Assembly (NCBI GenBank): GCA_050247075.1 | Contig: JBFWUW010000034.1 | Coordinates: 1 to 64,000 of the forward strand | DNA length: 64,000 bases | Source of the DNA: JBFWUW01 sp050247075 | GTDB taxonomy: Bacteria > Planctomycetota > Planctomycetia > Pirellulales > JBFWUW01 | Direction of reading: 5' to 3' | In this document: positions 24,938 through 33,495 of the stretch, piece by piece | Layout: each line of letters opens with the position of its first letter | How positions within the stretch are numbered: the first letter of the stretch is position 1 | The notes under the pieces: model-generated | Databases searched by the model: none | Seen by the model: only the letters and a program-made list of their open reading frames with translations | Told to the model about the DNA's origin: nothing | Translations under genes and position numbers: made by a program

Positions 24938-25357
24938 CTACTGCAAGAACTGGGTACACCAGAAAATGCGGCCGGTGGGCGAGGTATAGGCCGCCATGCC
25001 GATACGATTATACGAACCGTTGAGGATATTCGCCCGGTGGCCCGGGGAATTCATCCAGTCGTTGACGGCTTCGTGTGCGGAGGATTGTCCTTCCGCGATG
25101 TTTTCGCCAACAGGGGCCGAGGTGTGTTGCAATCGAGAGTTGCGGGCCATCCAAGCCGTATGAATACGTGCCGAACGCAATAGGCCGCGGTCTAGCGTCA
25201 ACGGACGCAAACCGTTCCGCGCCCGTTGTGCATTAACGCCCGCCATGACTTGCGTCTCTACCAGGTGCGGGGCGACATCGTAAGGCGATACGGCCGGCCT
25301 GGCCGCTTCCGCTCCGAGAGTCAACGAAAGACTTGCCGCCAACAAGTGTGCAAACAT
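24938..25357 (-). CDS. CAP (SCP/PR-1-like) domain secreted protein
   Basis: 139 residues: a short signal peptide (MFAHLLAASLSLTLGAEA) followed by a CAP domain. Motifs are VMAGVNAQRARNGLRPL, HTAWMARNSRLQHT (first His), VGENIAEGQ and the second conserved block WMNSPGHRANILNGSYNRIGMA (second His). CAP domains of bacteria are secreted and of mixed function. GGAGAC upstream of ATG supports the start. Confidence 0.9.
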   Translation of the reverse strand: MFAHLLAASLSLTLGAEAARPAVSPYDVAPHLVETQVMAGVNAQRARNGLRPLTLDRGLLRSARIHTAWMARNSRLQHTSAPVGENIAEGQSSAHEAVNDWMNSPGHRANILNGSYNRIGMAAYTSPTGRIFWCTQFLQ

Positions 25358-25659
25358 GCAGATTGTCTCCTTGAACCAGGTTAGCAGAATAGGGTATCTG
25401 CGGTAGTTTTACGGAACGGACCAACCTAACGGTCCACGGATGGAACGCAATACCCTCTAAATGGTGGTTGCTGGGGGAATCGGTCCCTCAAAATGCAACG
25501 CCCGTGGATACTTGCATTTGGCCCCACGTTTGCTAAGGTTCTGGCTCCCGATTCTCGCTGGATGGAAGCCACGGTGGCGGCAGCCATCGTGCGGCCGAAC
25601 ATGTCGGTCGCCAGGTCGTTCCCAGCACCTCTAGACCACTCACCCGAGGAGATTGTGCG
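25358..25659. other. Intergenic region upstream of fae
   Basis: About 300 bases between the divergent CAP and fae genes, so it must hold both promoters. GAGGAG at about 25648 is the fae ribosome-binding site. No operator or palindrome was recognised. The long minus-strand frame over fae (25426-26163) is treated as a shadow. Confidence 0.45.
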
Positions 25660-26157
25660 ATGTCGATGTTTATTGGAGAGGCTTTGTCTGGCGACGGCAA
25701 CGAGATCGCCCATATCGACTTGATGATCGGCGATAAGGACGGCCCGGTGGGCTATGCGTTTGCCGATGCCTTGGCCCGTCAAAGCGCCGGCCACAGCAAT
25801 TTGCTGGCCGTGCTGACGCCCAATCTGGCTGTTAAGCCAGCCACCGTCATGATCACCAAGGTCACCATCAAGGGTGCCAAGCAGGCGGTGCAGATGTTCG
25901 GCCCCGCCCAGGCCGCCGTGGCCAAGGCCGTGGCCGATAGCGTGGCCGATGGCGTGATCCCCAAGAACAAGTGCGAGGATCTGGTCATCGTTTGCGGCGT
26001 GTTCATTCACTGGCAGGCCGAAGACGACAAGAAGATCTACCAATACAACTACGACGCCACCAAGATGGCCATTGCCAATGCCATGGGTGGCAAGCCGACC
26101 GCCGACGAAATGGTTGCCGGCAAGGACAAGGCCGCCCATCCTTTCCGTGGTTTCTAG
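25660..26157 (+). CDS. fae: Formaldehyde-activating enzyme (5,6,7,8-tetrahydromethanopterin hydro-lyase)
   Basis: 165 residues, the normal length for Fae. It catalyses condensation of formaldehyde with tetrahydromethanopterin to methylene-H4MPT. The family signature is complete: MFIGEALSGDGNEIAHIDLMIG (with the catalytic His about residue 18), HSNLLAVLTPNLAVKP, KVTIKGAKQAVQMFGPAQAAVAKAV and the C-terminal PTADEMVAGKDKAAHPFRGF. Planctomycetes are known to carry H4MPT-linked C1 genes. No other gene of that pathway is in the window. ATG 25660 follows a GAGGAG. Confidence 0.95.
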   Translation: MSMFIGEALSGDGNEIAHIDLMIGDKDGPVGYAFADALARQSAGHSNLLAVLTPNLAVKPATVMITKVTIKGAKQAVQMFGPAQAAVAKAVADSVADGVIPKNKCEDLVIVCGVFIHWQAEDDKKIYQYNYDATKMAIANAMGGKPTADEMVAGKDKAAHPFRGF

Positions 26158-26283
26158 TCGCAATTAGCTTGACGCGGGTACCGCTTATGCGGTGTAATAC
26201 GCTTGGCGCAAGTAACATTTGTGTTTGTGAATTTGATCGTGTTAAATCCTGATCGTGTTCTCGCACGGTCGATGAAAAGGCGG

Positions 26284-26316
26284 ACCCACGAGTTGGCGGC
26301 TCGTGGGTTCTTTTTT
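26284..26316 (+). terminator. Rho-independent terminator downstream of fae
   Basis: Perfect 9-bp stem ACCCACGAG / CTCGTGGGT with a 7-base loop followed by TCTTTTTT, about 127 bases after the fae stop. Confidence 0.88.
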
Positions 26317-26428
26317 GCGCCCAGCGGCAATTCACGTGGCATCTATCAACACATCTTGATATATTTGGGCGGGAAAAGCTGCTAGGACCGAAACACAACA
26401 CTCCGCGACCGTGTCGAAAGGTTTTCGG

Positions 26429-27799
26429 ATGCTCAAGATTCTGGATCCCACGATTGCTGGCGGAAGCAACGCCCTGTGCGATGGCGTTTCTCGCCGCAAC
26501 TTCCTGAAAATTGGTGCCCTGGGCGCGGCTGGCTTGACGCTGCCGCAGTTGTTTGCCGCCGAGGCCGCGGCCGGAATTCGCAATTCCACCAAGAGTGTGA
26601 TTCTGGTCTACCTGGTCGGCGGTCCCCCGCATCAAGATCTGTTTGACCTCAAGCCCGACGCTCCGGCGGAGATTGCCGGGCCGATGCGGCCGATTGGCAC
26701 CAACGTGCCGGGGGTGGAGATCTGCGAATTGCTGCCGATGATGGCCCGCATGATGGACAAGTTCTCGGTCATTCGCTCGCTCAGCGACGCCCAGGCCGAC
26801 CACGACGCCATCCAATGCTACACGGGCCGCACACGGCAGGGCCGTGTTCCGGCGGGGGGCTGGCCGCAATTTGGATCGGCCGTGGCCAAGGTGCTGGGAC
26901 CGGCCACGCCCGCCACACCGGCCTTTGTCAGCGGTTGCTACACCTGTTCGCACGGACCTTACAATGAGCCTGGTCCCGGTTTCTTGGGGGTCGCGCACGC
27001 GCCGTTTCGTCCGTTGGGACCGACCAAGGACGACATGGTTTTGCAAGGCGTTACCACCGACCGGTTGACCGACAGGCACCGGCTGCTCACTGGCATGGAC
27101 CGTTTTCGCCGCGATGTCGACGCCAGCGGCATGATGCGCGGGCTGGATGCCTTCACCGAACAAGCGATGGGCGTTTTGACCTCTTCACGGCTGGCCGAGG
27201 CGCTCGATCTGTCGCGAGAAGACCCGCGGGTGGTCGCCCGTTACGGCACGGGCGACACCAAGGTCTTTATGGATGGCAACGGCGCGCCGCGCGTGCCGCA
27301 AAGCTTTCTCACCGCTCGGCGGCTCGTCGAGGCGGGTGCCCGCGTGGTAACAGTCAACTACAGCAAGTGGGACTGGCACGGCGGCTCGTACAACACCATC
27401 TTCAATCGCGAGAAGGAAGACTTTCCGGTGTTCGACCAGGGACTTTCGGCCTTGGTGGAAGACCTGCACGAACGCGGACTGGCGCAAGACACGGCGGTCT
27501 TGGTGTGGGGTGAGTTTGGCCGGACTCCCCGCATTAGCGCCCAAGTCGGCCGCGACCATTGGCCGCGCGTGGCTTGTGCCCTGCTGGCCGGCGGCGGCAT
27601 GAAACATGGCCAGATCATCGGTGCCACCGACCGCCTGGCGGGCGAACCAGTGGCCCGGCCAGTACGGTTCCAGGAAGTCTTTGCCACGCTCTACCACCAC
27701 TTGGGCATCGACGCCACCCGCACCACTGTACCCGACCTGCACGGGCGGCCGCAGTACCTGGTGGATGACCATGTGCTGCCGATGGCCGAGTTGGTTTAG
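26429..27799 (+). CDS. Tat-exported DUF1501 protein
   Basis: About 456 residues from ATG 26429, with AAAGG about 8 bases upstream; GTG 26411 is an alternative. The Tat motif is SRRNFLKIGALGAAG. The alkaline-phosphatase-like fold of DUF1501 follows, with VILVYLVGGPPHQDLFDLKPDAP, ADHDAIQCYTG, the metal-site-like VVTVNYSKWDWHGG and AVLVWGEFGRTPRI. DUF1501 proteins are numerous in planctomycetes and usually pair with DUF1549/DUF1553 cytochrome-like proteins, but none is adjacent here. Function unknown; related to 48696-50075. Confidence 0.92.
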   Translation: MLKILDPTIAGGSNALCDGVSRRNFLKIGALGAAGLTLPQLFAAEAAAGIRNSTKSVILVYLVGGPPHQDLFDLKPDAPAEIAGPMRPIGTNVPGVEICELLPMMARMMDKFSVIRSLSDAQADHDAIQCYTGRTRQGRVPAGGWPQFGSAVAKVLGPATPATPAFVSGCYTCSHGPYNEPGPGFLGVAHAPFRPLGPTKDDMVLQGVTTDRLTDRHRLLTGMDRFRRDVDASGMMRGLDAFTEQAMGVLTSSRLAEALDLSREDPRVVARYGTGDTKVFMDGNGAPRVPQSFLTARRLVEAGARVVTVNYSKWDWHGGSYNTIFNREKEDFPVFDQGLSALVEDLHERGLAQDTAVLVWGEFGRTPRISAQVGRDHWPRVACALLAGGGMKHGQIIGATDRLAGEPVARPVRFQEVFATLYHHLGIDATRTTVPDLHGRPQYLVDDHVLPMAELV

Positions 27800-27803
27800 G
27801 GCC

Positions 27804-28001
27804 TCACTCGGCCAATTCTTCGTCCTCTTCGTGGCGCGCCAGGGGGACGGAGTGCTGCTCGCCTAGCCAGCGGCCCAGATCGATCTGCCGGCAACGGGCC
27901 GAGCAAAATGGAACCGCCTCCGATTCGGCAACGCTAAACCTCTTGCCGCAACTGGGGCACTTGGCAAAGTTGGAAGCAGGATGGGGGCTGGCGGGTGTCA
28001 T
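27804..28001 (-). CDS. yacG: DNA gyrase inhibitor YacG
   Basis: 65 residues with the four-cysteine zinc knuckle CPSCGK (about 15-20) and FCSARCRQIDLGRWL (about 32-46), the YacG hallmark, followed by an acidic tail EEDEELAE. In E. coli YacG binds GyrB and blocks gyrase. Its ATG overlaps the fmdB stop by 4 bases (27998-28001). Confidence 0.92.
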   Translation of the reverse strand: MTPASPHPASNFAKCPSCGKRFSVAESEAVPFCSARCRQIDLGRWLGEQHSVPLARHEEDEELAE

Positions 28002-28351
28002 TTGTCGGGCTTCGATTTTTTGCTGGTGCCGCCCGCGGAATCTTTACCGGAGGAACCGCTGGCCGGCTTGGATTCGGCCGGCTTGCTCTCGGACGATTTA
28101 GATTCGGCGGGCTTCGATTCGCTAGAACCGCTGGAGGAATCGGCGGCGGCGCTCTTTTTGTAGCCCTCGCTGCGGTAGTCGGTCTGGTAAAAGCCCGACC
28201 CCTTGAACACGATCGCCGCGCCGGTGCCAAACAACCGCCGCAATTTGTTCTTGCCGCACTCCGGGCATTTCTTTTTCAACGGGTCGTTGATGCCCTGAAA
28301 CAACTCAAACTTGTGGTCGCAAGCATCGCACTGGTAGTCGTAAGTCGGCAT
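27998..28351 (-). CDS. FmdB-family zinc-ribbon protein
   Basis: About 117 residues from ATG 28351 (MPTYDYQCDACDHKFELFQG). The frame open to 28477 is not supported. The zinc ribbon is CDAC (about 8-11) and CPECGK (about 33-38), followed by LFGTGAAIVFKGSGFYQTDYRS, the conserved FmdB extension. The C-terminal 45 residues are low-complexity Ser/Lys/Pro/Glu (SKPAES-type repeats). It overlaps yacG and is probably co-translated. Function unknown; FmdB was first named as a formamidase-regulatory protein. Confidence 0.88.
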   Translation of the reverse strand: MPTYDYQCDACDHKFELFQGINDPLKKKCPECGKNKLRRLFGTGAAIVFKGSGFYQTDYRSEGYKKSAAADSSSGSSESKPAESKSSESKPAESKPASGSSGKDSAGGTSKKSKPDK

Positions 28352-28523
28352 GAACGGTTGAATCCTGACGGTACTCTTGGTGTTTGCTACTGCTGGATGC
28401 GTTGGACGCAACCCATCGCTAACCGGGTATCCGGGGTAGAGTGTTCGTGGCCAAGGAACCACGGATAGTACAGCCAAGCCCCAACAAAGGACGATTGAAA
28501 CGCGATGGAATCGTTGATTGGAA

Positions 28524-28663
28524 AACCACGGATAGCACGGATAAAAATCTGATGTCAGCCTCTTAATGTTGCCGCCAATGGAACAGACCAGGCGCGCGAA
28601 AATGAATCATGAAAAGCAATATCCATCCCAACCTTATCCGTGAAATCCGTGCTATCCGTGATT
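28524..28663. repeat. ACGGAT-type inverted-repeat element
   Basis: Left arm AACCACGGATAGCACGGAT (28524-28542) pairs with the right arm ATCCGTGCTATCCGTGATT (28645-28663), 18 of 19. An extra partial arm AACCACGGATAG is at 28457-28468. The design parallels the ACGAAT elements at 9931, 56229 and 63497 but the arm sequence differs. It fills the gap between grpE and fmdB. Confidence 0.88.
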
Positions 28664-28680
28664 CCTTAATTTTCTGTTGC

Positions 28681-29217
28681 TCATTCGGCGGCCGTGGAGA
28701 CGATCACTTGCGAGGGGCGGAGCACGCGGTCATGCAGTTGGTAGCCTTCTTGCGCCACCAGCACTACGCTGCCGGGCGGCAGATCGGCATTCGGCTGCAT
28801 GGAGATCGCCTGGTGCAGGTGGGGGTCGAACTCGGCCCCATCCGCCTCGATGCGCAAAGCGTGGTGTTTCCGCAGGACTTCCTCTAACTGCTGCTGAACC
28901 ATTTTGACCCCCGCCAGCAGGCTGGTCACATCCTTGGTCGATTCCGCGGCGGCGGCGGCACGGCCAATGTTGTCCAGCACGGGCAACAGGTCGCTCAGCA
29001 GCGATTGTTCGGCGTAGCGGCGGTCTTCTTCCATTTCGCGCCGCATCCGCTTGCGAAAATTCTCCAACTCCGCCTGGGCGCGCAGGGCCAAATCGCGGGC
29101 GGCGGCCGCTTCGCCGCGGGCCTTTTCCAATTCGGCCGACAAGTCGAGATCGGCGGACATGTCCAACTCGTCCGTCTCGGTGGTTTCGTCGGGATCGACT
29201 TCGTGTTGCTCGTTCAT
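28681..29217 (-). CDS. grpE: GrpE, nucleotide exchange factor of DnaK
   Basis: 178 residues. The acidic N-terminus is followed by a long coiled coil (AELEKARGEAAAARDLALR), then the family core RRYAEQSLLSDLLPVLDNIGRA and the C-terminal beta-wing FDPHLHQAISM with PPGSVVLVAQEGYQLHDRVLRPSQVIVS. It releases ADP from DnaK. It lies 39 bases after dnaJ on the same strand; dnaK is not in the window. Confidence 0.95.
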   Translation of the reverse strand: MNEQHEVDPDETTETDELDMSADLDLSAELEKARGEAAAARDLALRAQAELENFRKRMRREMEEDRRYAEQSLLSDLLPVLDNIGRAAAAAESTKDVTSLLAGVKMVQQQLEEVLRKHHALRIEADGAEFDPHLHQAISMQPNADLPPGSVVLVAQEGYQLHDRVLRPSQVIVSTAAE

Positions 29218-29256
29218 GGTCTCTCGTACCGCCCATCGTGGCTCTTGCAGACAAAA

Positions 29257-30414
29257 CTACTCGGAATCTTGCTCCTCTTCCTCCTGCGAAGTGAAATAGC
29301 CGCGCAGCTTTTCAAAGAAACTCTTGCGATGCGGGCTGACATTGGCTTGTTCCAGCTCGGCCAGCTCGCGGAGCAATTCCTCTTGCCGTTCGGAAAGTTC
29401 CTTGGGAACCTCAAGCGTGACTTGCACAACCAGGTCGCCCGTCCCGCGCTGTTGGGGACGAGGCATGCCGCGGCCGCGCAAGCGAAACGTATCACCCGCC
29501 TGGGTGCCGGCGTGAATGGTCAGATCCTCGGGACCGTCTAACGTGGGAACGCGTATCACCCCCCCCAGCGCCGCTTGCGGGTAGCTGATCGGCACCTGAC
29601 AGACCAGGTGCGGCCCGTCGCGATGGAAGAGCTCGTGTTCCTCGACATGCACCACGCAGTAGCAATCGCCGGCCGGGCCGCCCTGAGGAGCGGCTTCTCC
29701 CTCGCCAGAAATTCGCAGGCGCATGCCGTCGTCAATCCCCGCGGGAATTGGTATGTCGCGCTGCACCTTCTTGCGGATGGCTCCTTGGCCCTTGCAGTCA
29801 GAGCAATGGTCTTTAACGGTGGTGCCGTTGCCGCGGCAAGCGGGGCAAGTCGTCTGCACGCGAAAAATTCCGGTCGATTGAATGACTTGCCCTTGGCCCC
29901 CGCAGTACGAACAGCGCTGCGGCTTGGTGCCAGGCTTGGCCCCAGACCCTTCGCACGTTTCGCAGGCCTCGTGCCGGGCGAACTCGATCGTCTTGGTGAC
30001 GCCGCGGGCCGCTTCAAACAGATCGAGCGTGACTTCGCATTGCACGTCGGCTCCGCGGCGTGCGCGCTGCCGCCGGCCTCCCCCGCCGCCGCCAAAGATA
30101 TCGCCGAACAGGCTGTCGCCAAAGATATCGCCAAAGGCCGAGAAGATGTCCCCCACGTCGCCAAACTGCGGGCCCCCGCCGACACCTTCCGGACCAAAAC
30201 GGTCGTAACGCGCCCGCTTGTCGTCGTCGTGCAGTACCTCAAACGCCGTGGCCGCCTCCTTGAATCGTAGAATGGCCTCTTCATCACCCGGGTTGCGGTC
30301 GGGATGGTACTTCAGAGCCAACTTGCGGTAGGCGTCGTTGATTTCCTTGGCGGAGGCGCTTCGCTCGACTCCCAGCACTTCGTAGTAATCGCGTTTACCG
30401 GTCATGGTTGCCAT
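29257..30414 (-). CDS. dnaJ: Chaperone DnaJ
   Basis: 385 residues, full domain order. The J domain has the HPD tripeptide in LKYHPDRNPGDEEA; then a Gly/Phe-rich linker (FGGGGGGRRQ), and four zinc-finger CxxCxGxG repeats: CETCEGSG, CSYCGGQG, CPACRGNG and CSDCKGQG. The C-terminal substrate domain (IPAGIDDGMRLRISGEGEA, PQAALGGVIRVPTLDG) ends acidic. It co-operates with DnaK and GrpE. No CIRCE-type operator was seen upstream. Confidence 0.96.
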   Translation of the reverse strand: MATMTGKRDYYEVLGVERSASAKEINDAYRKLALKYHPDRNPGDEEAILRFKEAATAFEVLHDDDKRARYDRFGPEGVGGGPQFGDVGDIFSAFGDIFGDSLFGDIFGGGGGGRRQRARRGADVQCEVTLDLFEAARGVTKTIEFARHEACETCEGSGAKPGTKPQRCSYCGGQGQVIQSTGIFRVQTTCPACRGNGTTVKDHCSDCKGQGAIRKKVQRDIPIPAGIDDGMRLRISGEGEAAPQGGPAGDCYCVVHVEEHELFHRDGPHLVCQVPISYPQAALGGVIRVPTLDGPEDLTIHAGTQAGDTFRLRGRGMPRPQQRGTGDLVVQVTLEVPKELSERQEELLRELAELEQANVSPHRKSFFEKLRGYFTSQEEEEQDSE

Positions 30415-30490
30415 GGTCGAGGCCGTGGGTTGTTGTCGTAGAGCTTAATTATACGGCAAAAGGCCAATTGCCGATGCGCCAGTGGGGGAG

Positions 30491-30741
30491 GATGAAGGAT
30501 GAAGGATGAACGGCGGCAGGCTGGGGTGAAGGGTGGCTGGCGTCTGACCAACGGGAAGGCCCAGCGGAGTTGCATTCCAACGAGAAACGCCGATGGATGC
30601 CGCCGTTGGGCAACCCGGTTGGATTATCAACTCCGTTGGGCCATTCGCTTTGTTGCTGGCCCCGGCACCCACCGTTCTCGCCCCAGCTACTTTCCGAAAG
30701 CTGATGGCTGATGGCTTCTCCGCTGACAGCTTCTACTTCAA
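30491..30741. repeat. Repeat-filled gap between DUF3472 gene and dnaJ
   Basis: The gap 30415-30732 holds three items. First, an array GGATGAAGGATGAAGGATGAA at about 30488-30511. Second, a palindrome with arms GGCCCAGCGGAGTTGCATTC (from 30558) and GTTGGATTATCAACTCCGTT (from 30618). Third, an AGCTGATGGCTGATGGCTTC-type array at about 30700-30730 that touches the DUF3472 stop. No gene seen. Confidence 0.75.
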
Positions 30742-31593
30742 AAACTCCATGAAATCCTTGGGGGGCGAGGTCAATTCCATCGTTTCGTTCAGCTTGCAGT
30801 TTTGATTGGACGTGTCGCCCCCTGTCGCCAGGAAAAATCTTTTGTCAATCAGGCCAGCGTCGATGTTCTTCGCCGGATTTCCGTCGGCGGTGAAGCGGGC
30901 CTGGATAATGGGCTGCCACTGATTCTTCTGGTCGCGGACCCAGCCGTTGCCAAACCGGGCTTTGCGAGCGATTTTGGCCGAAGCCCCATCGCGGCGAAAG
31001 TCTTCCACAAAGGAGTAATATCCATCGAGCGGCTTCCCGCCGGTGATGGTGGAAAACGTCACCAGGTGCAGCCACCGCTGCTGGTCGTTTTGGTACAAGT
31101 AGCCGGCGTACTCCGTGCGGTCGTCGCGCGGCGTGGCGGTGACGGCCATTCGATAGGTTTCATCGGCCTTCCAATCGAGGTCCAAGAAGGACTGTCCGCC
31201 GGTCCCTTCTCCGCCGAACCGGCCCACCCGCACCGACTTGTCTTGATGCAACAGCCGCACGCGCTTCTCCGCTGGGATTTTCGCGGGATCGTCTCCTTGG
31301 GCGTTGTCCCACACACTGAACAGTACGACTTTCTTGGAATCGCCCAGTTCTTGAATGCCGAAGTAGCCGGTGTTCCAGCCGCACACCATGAAGTAGGTGC
31401 CGGGGGCCGACTTCTCAACCGTGATTTCGTTGTAAAAAACCGTCCCGGTTGGGGCGGTATAGCCCAGGTGGACGGAGCGGCAGGCAATGTCCGCGAGCGA
31501 CTCATCGGCGAGTAAAAACGATGGCGACTGAATGCCACACAACGCAAGGCACGCGATCGCGATAGTTTTCGATGTAGATCGAATAAACGACAT
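30733..31593 (-). CDS. Secreted DUF3472 protein
   Basis: About 286 residues from ATG 31593, preceded by GGAG at 6 bases; the frame is open to 31656. A signal peptide (SKTIAIACLALCGIQSPSFLLAD) is followed by the N-terminal sandwich FYNEITVEKSAPGTYFMVCG and then the diagnostic DUF3472 core: YFGIQELGDSKKVVLFSVWD, RFGGEGTGGQSFLDLDW, YSFVEDFRRDG and FGNGWVRDQ. The family is probably carbohydrate-binding, but its function is unknown. Confidence 0.88.
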   Translation of the reverse strand: MSFIRSTSKTIAIACLALCGIQSPSFLLADESLADIACRSVHLGYTAPTGTVFYNEITVEKSAPGTYFMVCGWNTGYFGIQELGDSKKVVLFSVWDNAQGDDPAKIPAEKRVRLLHQDKSVRVGRFGGEGTGGQSFLDLDWKADETYRMAVTATPRDDRTEYAGYLYQNDQQRWLHLVTFSTITGGKPLDGYYSFVEDFRRDGASAKIARKARFGNGWVRDQKNQWQPIIQARFTADGNPAKNIDAGLIDKRFFLATGGDTSNQNCKLNETMELTSPPKDFMEFLK

Positions 31594-31626
31594 CGGCAAC
31601 TCCGATCGCATTTGCCATGGCAAGAA

Positions 31627-31656
31627 ATGGGCCGCCTCCGGATGGAGGCGGCCCAT
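31627..31656 (-). terminator. Hairpin terminator of the groEL-groES-groEL cluster
   Basis: Perfect 13-bp stem ATGGGCCGCCTCC / GGAGGCGGCCCAT with a 4-base loop, 41 bases after the groEL2 stop, followed on the minus strand by TTCTTG. The T-tract is weak. Confidence 0.8.
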
Positions 31657-31697
31657 GTAGAAAACGAATTACGACTCAAGCGAGAAAGTTCCGTCCG

Positions 31698-33311
31698 CTA
31701 CCGGATCGAACCTTCCGCCCGCTTGTTGTCTTCCTTGTCGATGTTGGTCACCAAGGCTTCGGTGGTTAACATCAAACCGGCGATGCTGGCCGCGTTGCTC
31801 AGGGCGCTGCGGACGACCTTGAGGGGGTCGATGATACCGGCCTTGTACATGTCGCAGTACTGGCCGGCGTTGGCATCGTAGCCCATGTTGGCCGGCTTTT
31901 GGCTGACTTCGTCGGCGATGACCGAGCCGTCGATGCCGCAGTTGTCGGCAATCTGCCGCATGGGGGCGCTCAGGGCGTGCAGAATGATATCCACGCCGAT
32001 CTTTTCGTCCCCCTTGGCGCTGCCGCGGATTTTTTCCACGGCCTCGGTGCAACGCAGCAGGGCCACGCCGCCGCCTGGAAGAATGCCTTCTTCCACGGCC
32101 GCCCGAGTGGCGTGCAGGGCATCTTCCACGCGGGCTTTCTTTTGCTTCATGTCGGACTCGGTGCCGGCACCGACGGAGATAATCGCCACGCCGCCCGTCA
32201 GCTTGGCCAACCGCTCTTGGTACTTCTCGCGGTCGTACTCGCTTTCGGTGGCTTCGATCTGATTGCGAATCTGCTGGATGCGGGTTTGAATTTCCGAGGT
32301 CTTTCCGCCCCCTTGCACCAAGGTGCAGTCGTTCTTATCGACGGTGACCTGCTTGGCGCGGCCCAAGTGCTCGACGGTGACGTTTTCCAGCTTGATACCC
32401 AAATCCTCGCTGATGAACGTGCCGCCCGTCAGCACGGCAATGTCCCCCAGCATGGCCTTGCGGCGGTCGCCAAAGCCGGGCGCCTTGACGGCACAAATGT
32501 TGAGCACGCCGCGGAGCTTGTTGACGACTAGCGCGGCCAAGGCCTCGCCATCGACATCCTCGGCGATAATCAACAACGGTTTGCCAGAACGGCTGACCGT
32601 TTCCAAAACCGGAATCAACTCCCGCAGATTGCTGATCTTCTTTTCGTAGATCAGGATGTAGGCGTCTTCCAGTTGGCAGTCCATCTCGGTCGGACGATTG
32701 ATGAAGTAGGGCGAGAGATAGCCCTTGTCGAACTGCATCCCTTCGACCAGTTCCTTCGTCGTCTCGGTCCCCTTGCCTTCCTCGACGGTAATCACGCCGT
32801 CCTTGCCAACCTTTTCCATGACATCGGCCAGCAAGTCGCCGATTTCCTTGTCGTTGTTGGCGCTGATCGCGCCGACCTGGGCGATCTCGGACTTGCTGGA
32901 GACCGGCTTGGCCAGGCTGCGCAGCTTGTCGATGGCGGCCTCGACCGCCTTCTCGATCCCGCGACGTACCGCGGCCGGGTTGCTGCCCGCCGCGATGTTC
33001 CTCACGCCTTCCTTGAAGATCGATCGCGCCAGCACGGTAGCCGTGGTGGTGCCGTCGCCGGCAATGTCCGAGGTCTTGGAAGCGACCTCGTTGACCAGTT
33101 TGGCCCCCATGTTCTCGAACTTGTCTTCCAGGTCAACTTCCTTACTGACCGTCACGCCGTCCTTGGTCACCGTGGGACCGCCGAACGACTTGTCAATAAT
33201 TACGTTACGGCCGGTGGGGCCCATCGTTACGGCCACCGCATCGGCCAGTTTCTCGACGCCGCGGAGCATCTTCGTCCGGGCCTGATCGTCAAATAATAGT
33301 TGCTTTGCCAC
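31698..33311 (-). CDS. groEL2: Chaperonin GroEL, second copy (no GGM tail)
   Basis: 537 residues. Apical, intermediate and equatorial landmarks are present: AVTMGPTGRNVIIDKSFG (nucleotide site), KDGVTVSKEVDLEDKFENMGA, GDGTTTATVLARSI, AALVVNKLRGVLNICAVKAPGFGDRRKAML and EEGILPGGGVALLR. It ends NIDKEDNKRAEGSIR without the Gly-Gly-Met repeats of classical GroEL. It is the last gene of the cluster, 184 bases after groES. Specialised copies often lack the GGM tail; whether this one needs GroES is unknown. Confidence 0.95.
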   Translation of the reverse strand: MAKQLLFDDQARTKMLRGVEKLADAVAVTMGPTGRNVIIDKSFGGPTVTKDGVTVSKEVDLEDKFENMGAKLVNEVASKTSDIAGDGTTTATVLARSIFKEGVRNIAAGSNPAAVRRGIEKAVEAAIDKLRSLAKPVSSKSEIAQVGAISANNDKEIGDLLADVMEKVGKDGVITVEEGKGTETTKELVEGMQFDKGYLSPYFINRPTEMDCQLEDAYILIYEKKISNLRELIPVLETVSRSGKPLLIIAEDVDGEALAALVVNKLRGVLNICAVKAPGFGDRRKAMLGDIAVLTGGTFISEDLGIKLENVTVEHLGRAKQVTVDKNDCTLVQGGGKTSEIQTRIQQIRNQIEATESEYDREKYQERLAKLTGGVAIISVGAGTESDMKQKKARVEDALHATRAAVEEGILPGGGVALLRCTEAVEKIRGSAKGDEKIGVDIILHALSAPMRQIADNCGIDGSVIADEVSQKPANMGYDANAGQYCDMYKAGIIDPLKVVRSALSNAASIAGLMLTTEALVTNIDKEDNKRAEGSIR

Positions 33312-33392
33312 GATAAGAGTCCTTGTATTGAGCGGTGAATGTTGGTGGGAGCGATTGGTGCGATGGAAGAGGTCTCTGACTGGCGGCGTTTA

Positions 33393-33482
33393 GCCGTCAG
33401 CTTTCAGCATTCAGCTTTTCTATGCCAGCGAACTCGGCAAAGGATGCCGCAATTCTGATCGCTGACGGCTGATTGCTGAAAT
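33393..33482. repeat. CAGCTTTCAGCATTCAGC-type array downstream of groES
   Basis: Two blocks, CAGCTTTCAGCATTCAGC and CGCTGACGGCTGATTGCTGA, lie between groEL2 and groES. The second reaches to within about 15 bases of the groES stop. Confidence 0.65.
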
Positions 33483-33495
33483 TTTCTTGCTCTTC

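Noticed and set aside
25426..26163. Long open frame on the minus strand opposite fae
   Set aside because: It mirrors the codon structure of fae, which is certain by family motifs; its translation is His/Gly-rich with no family.
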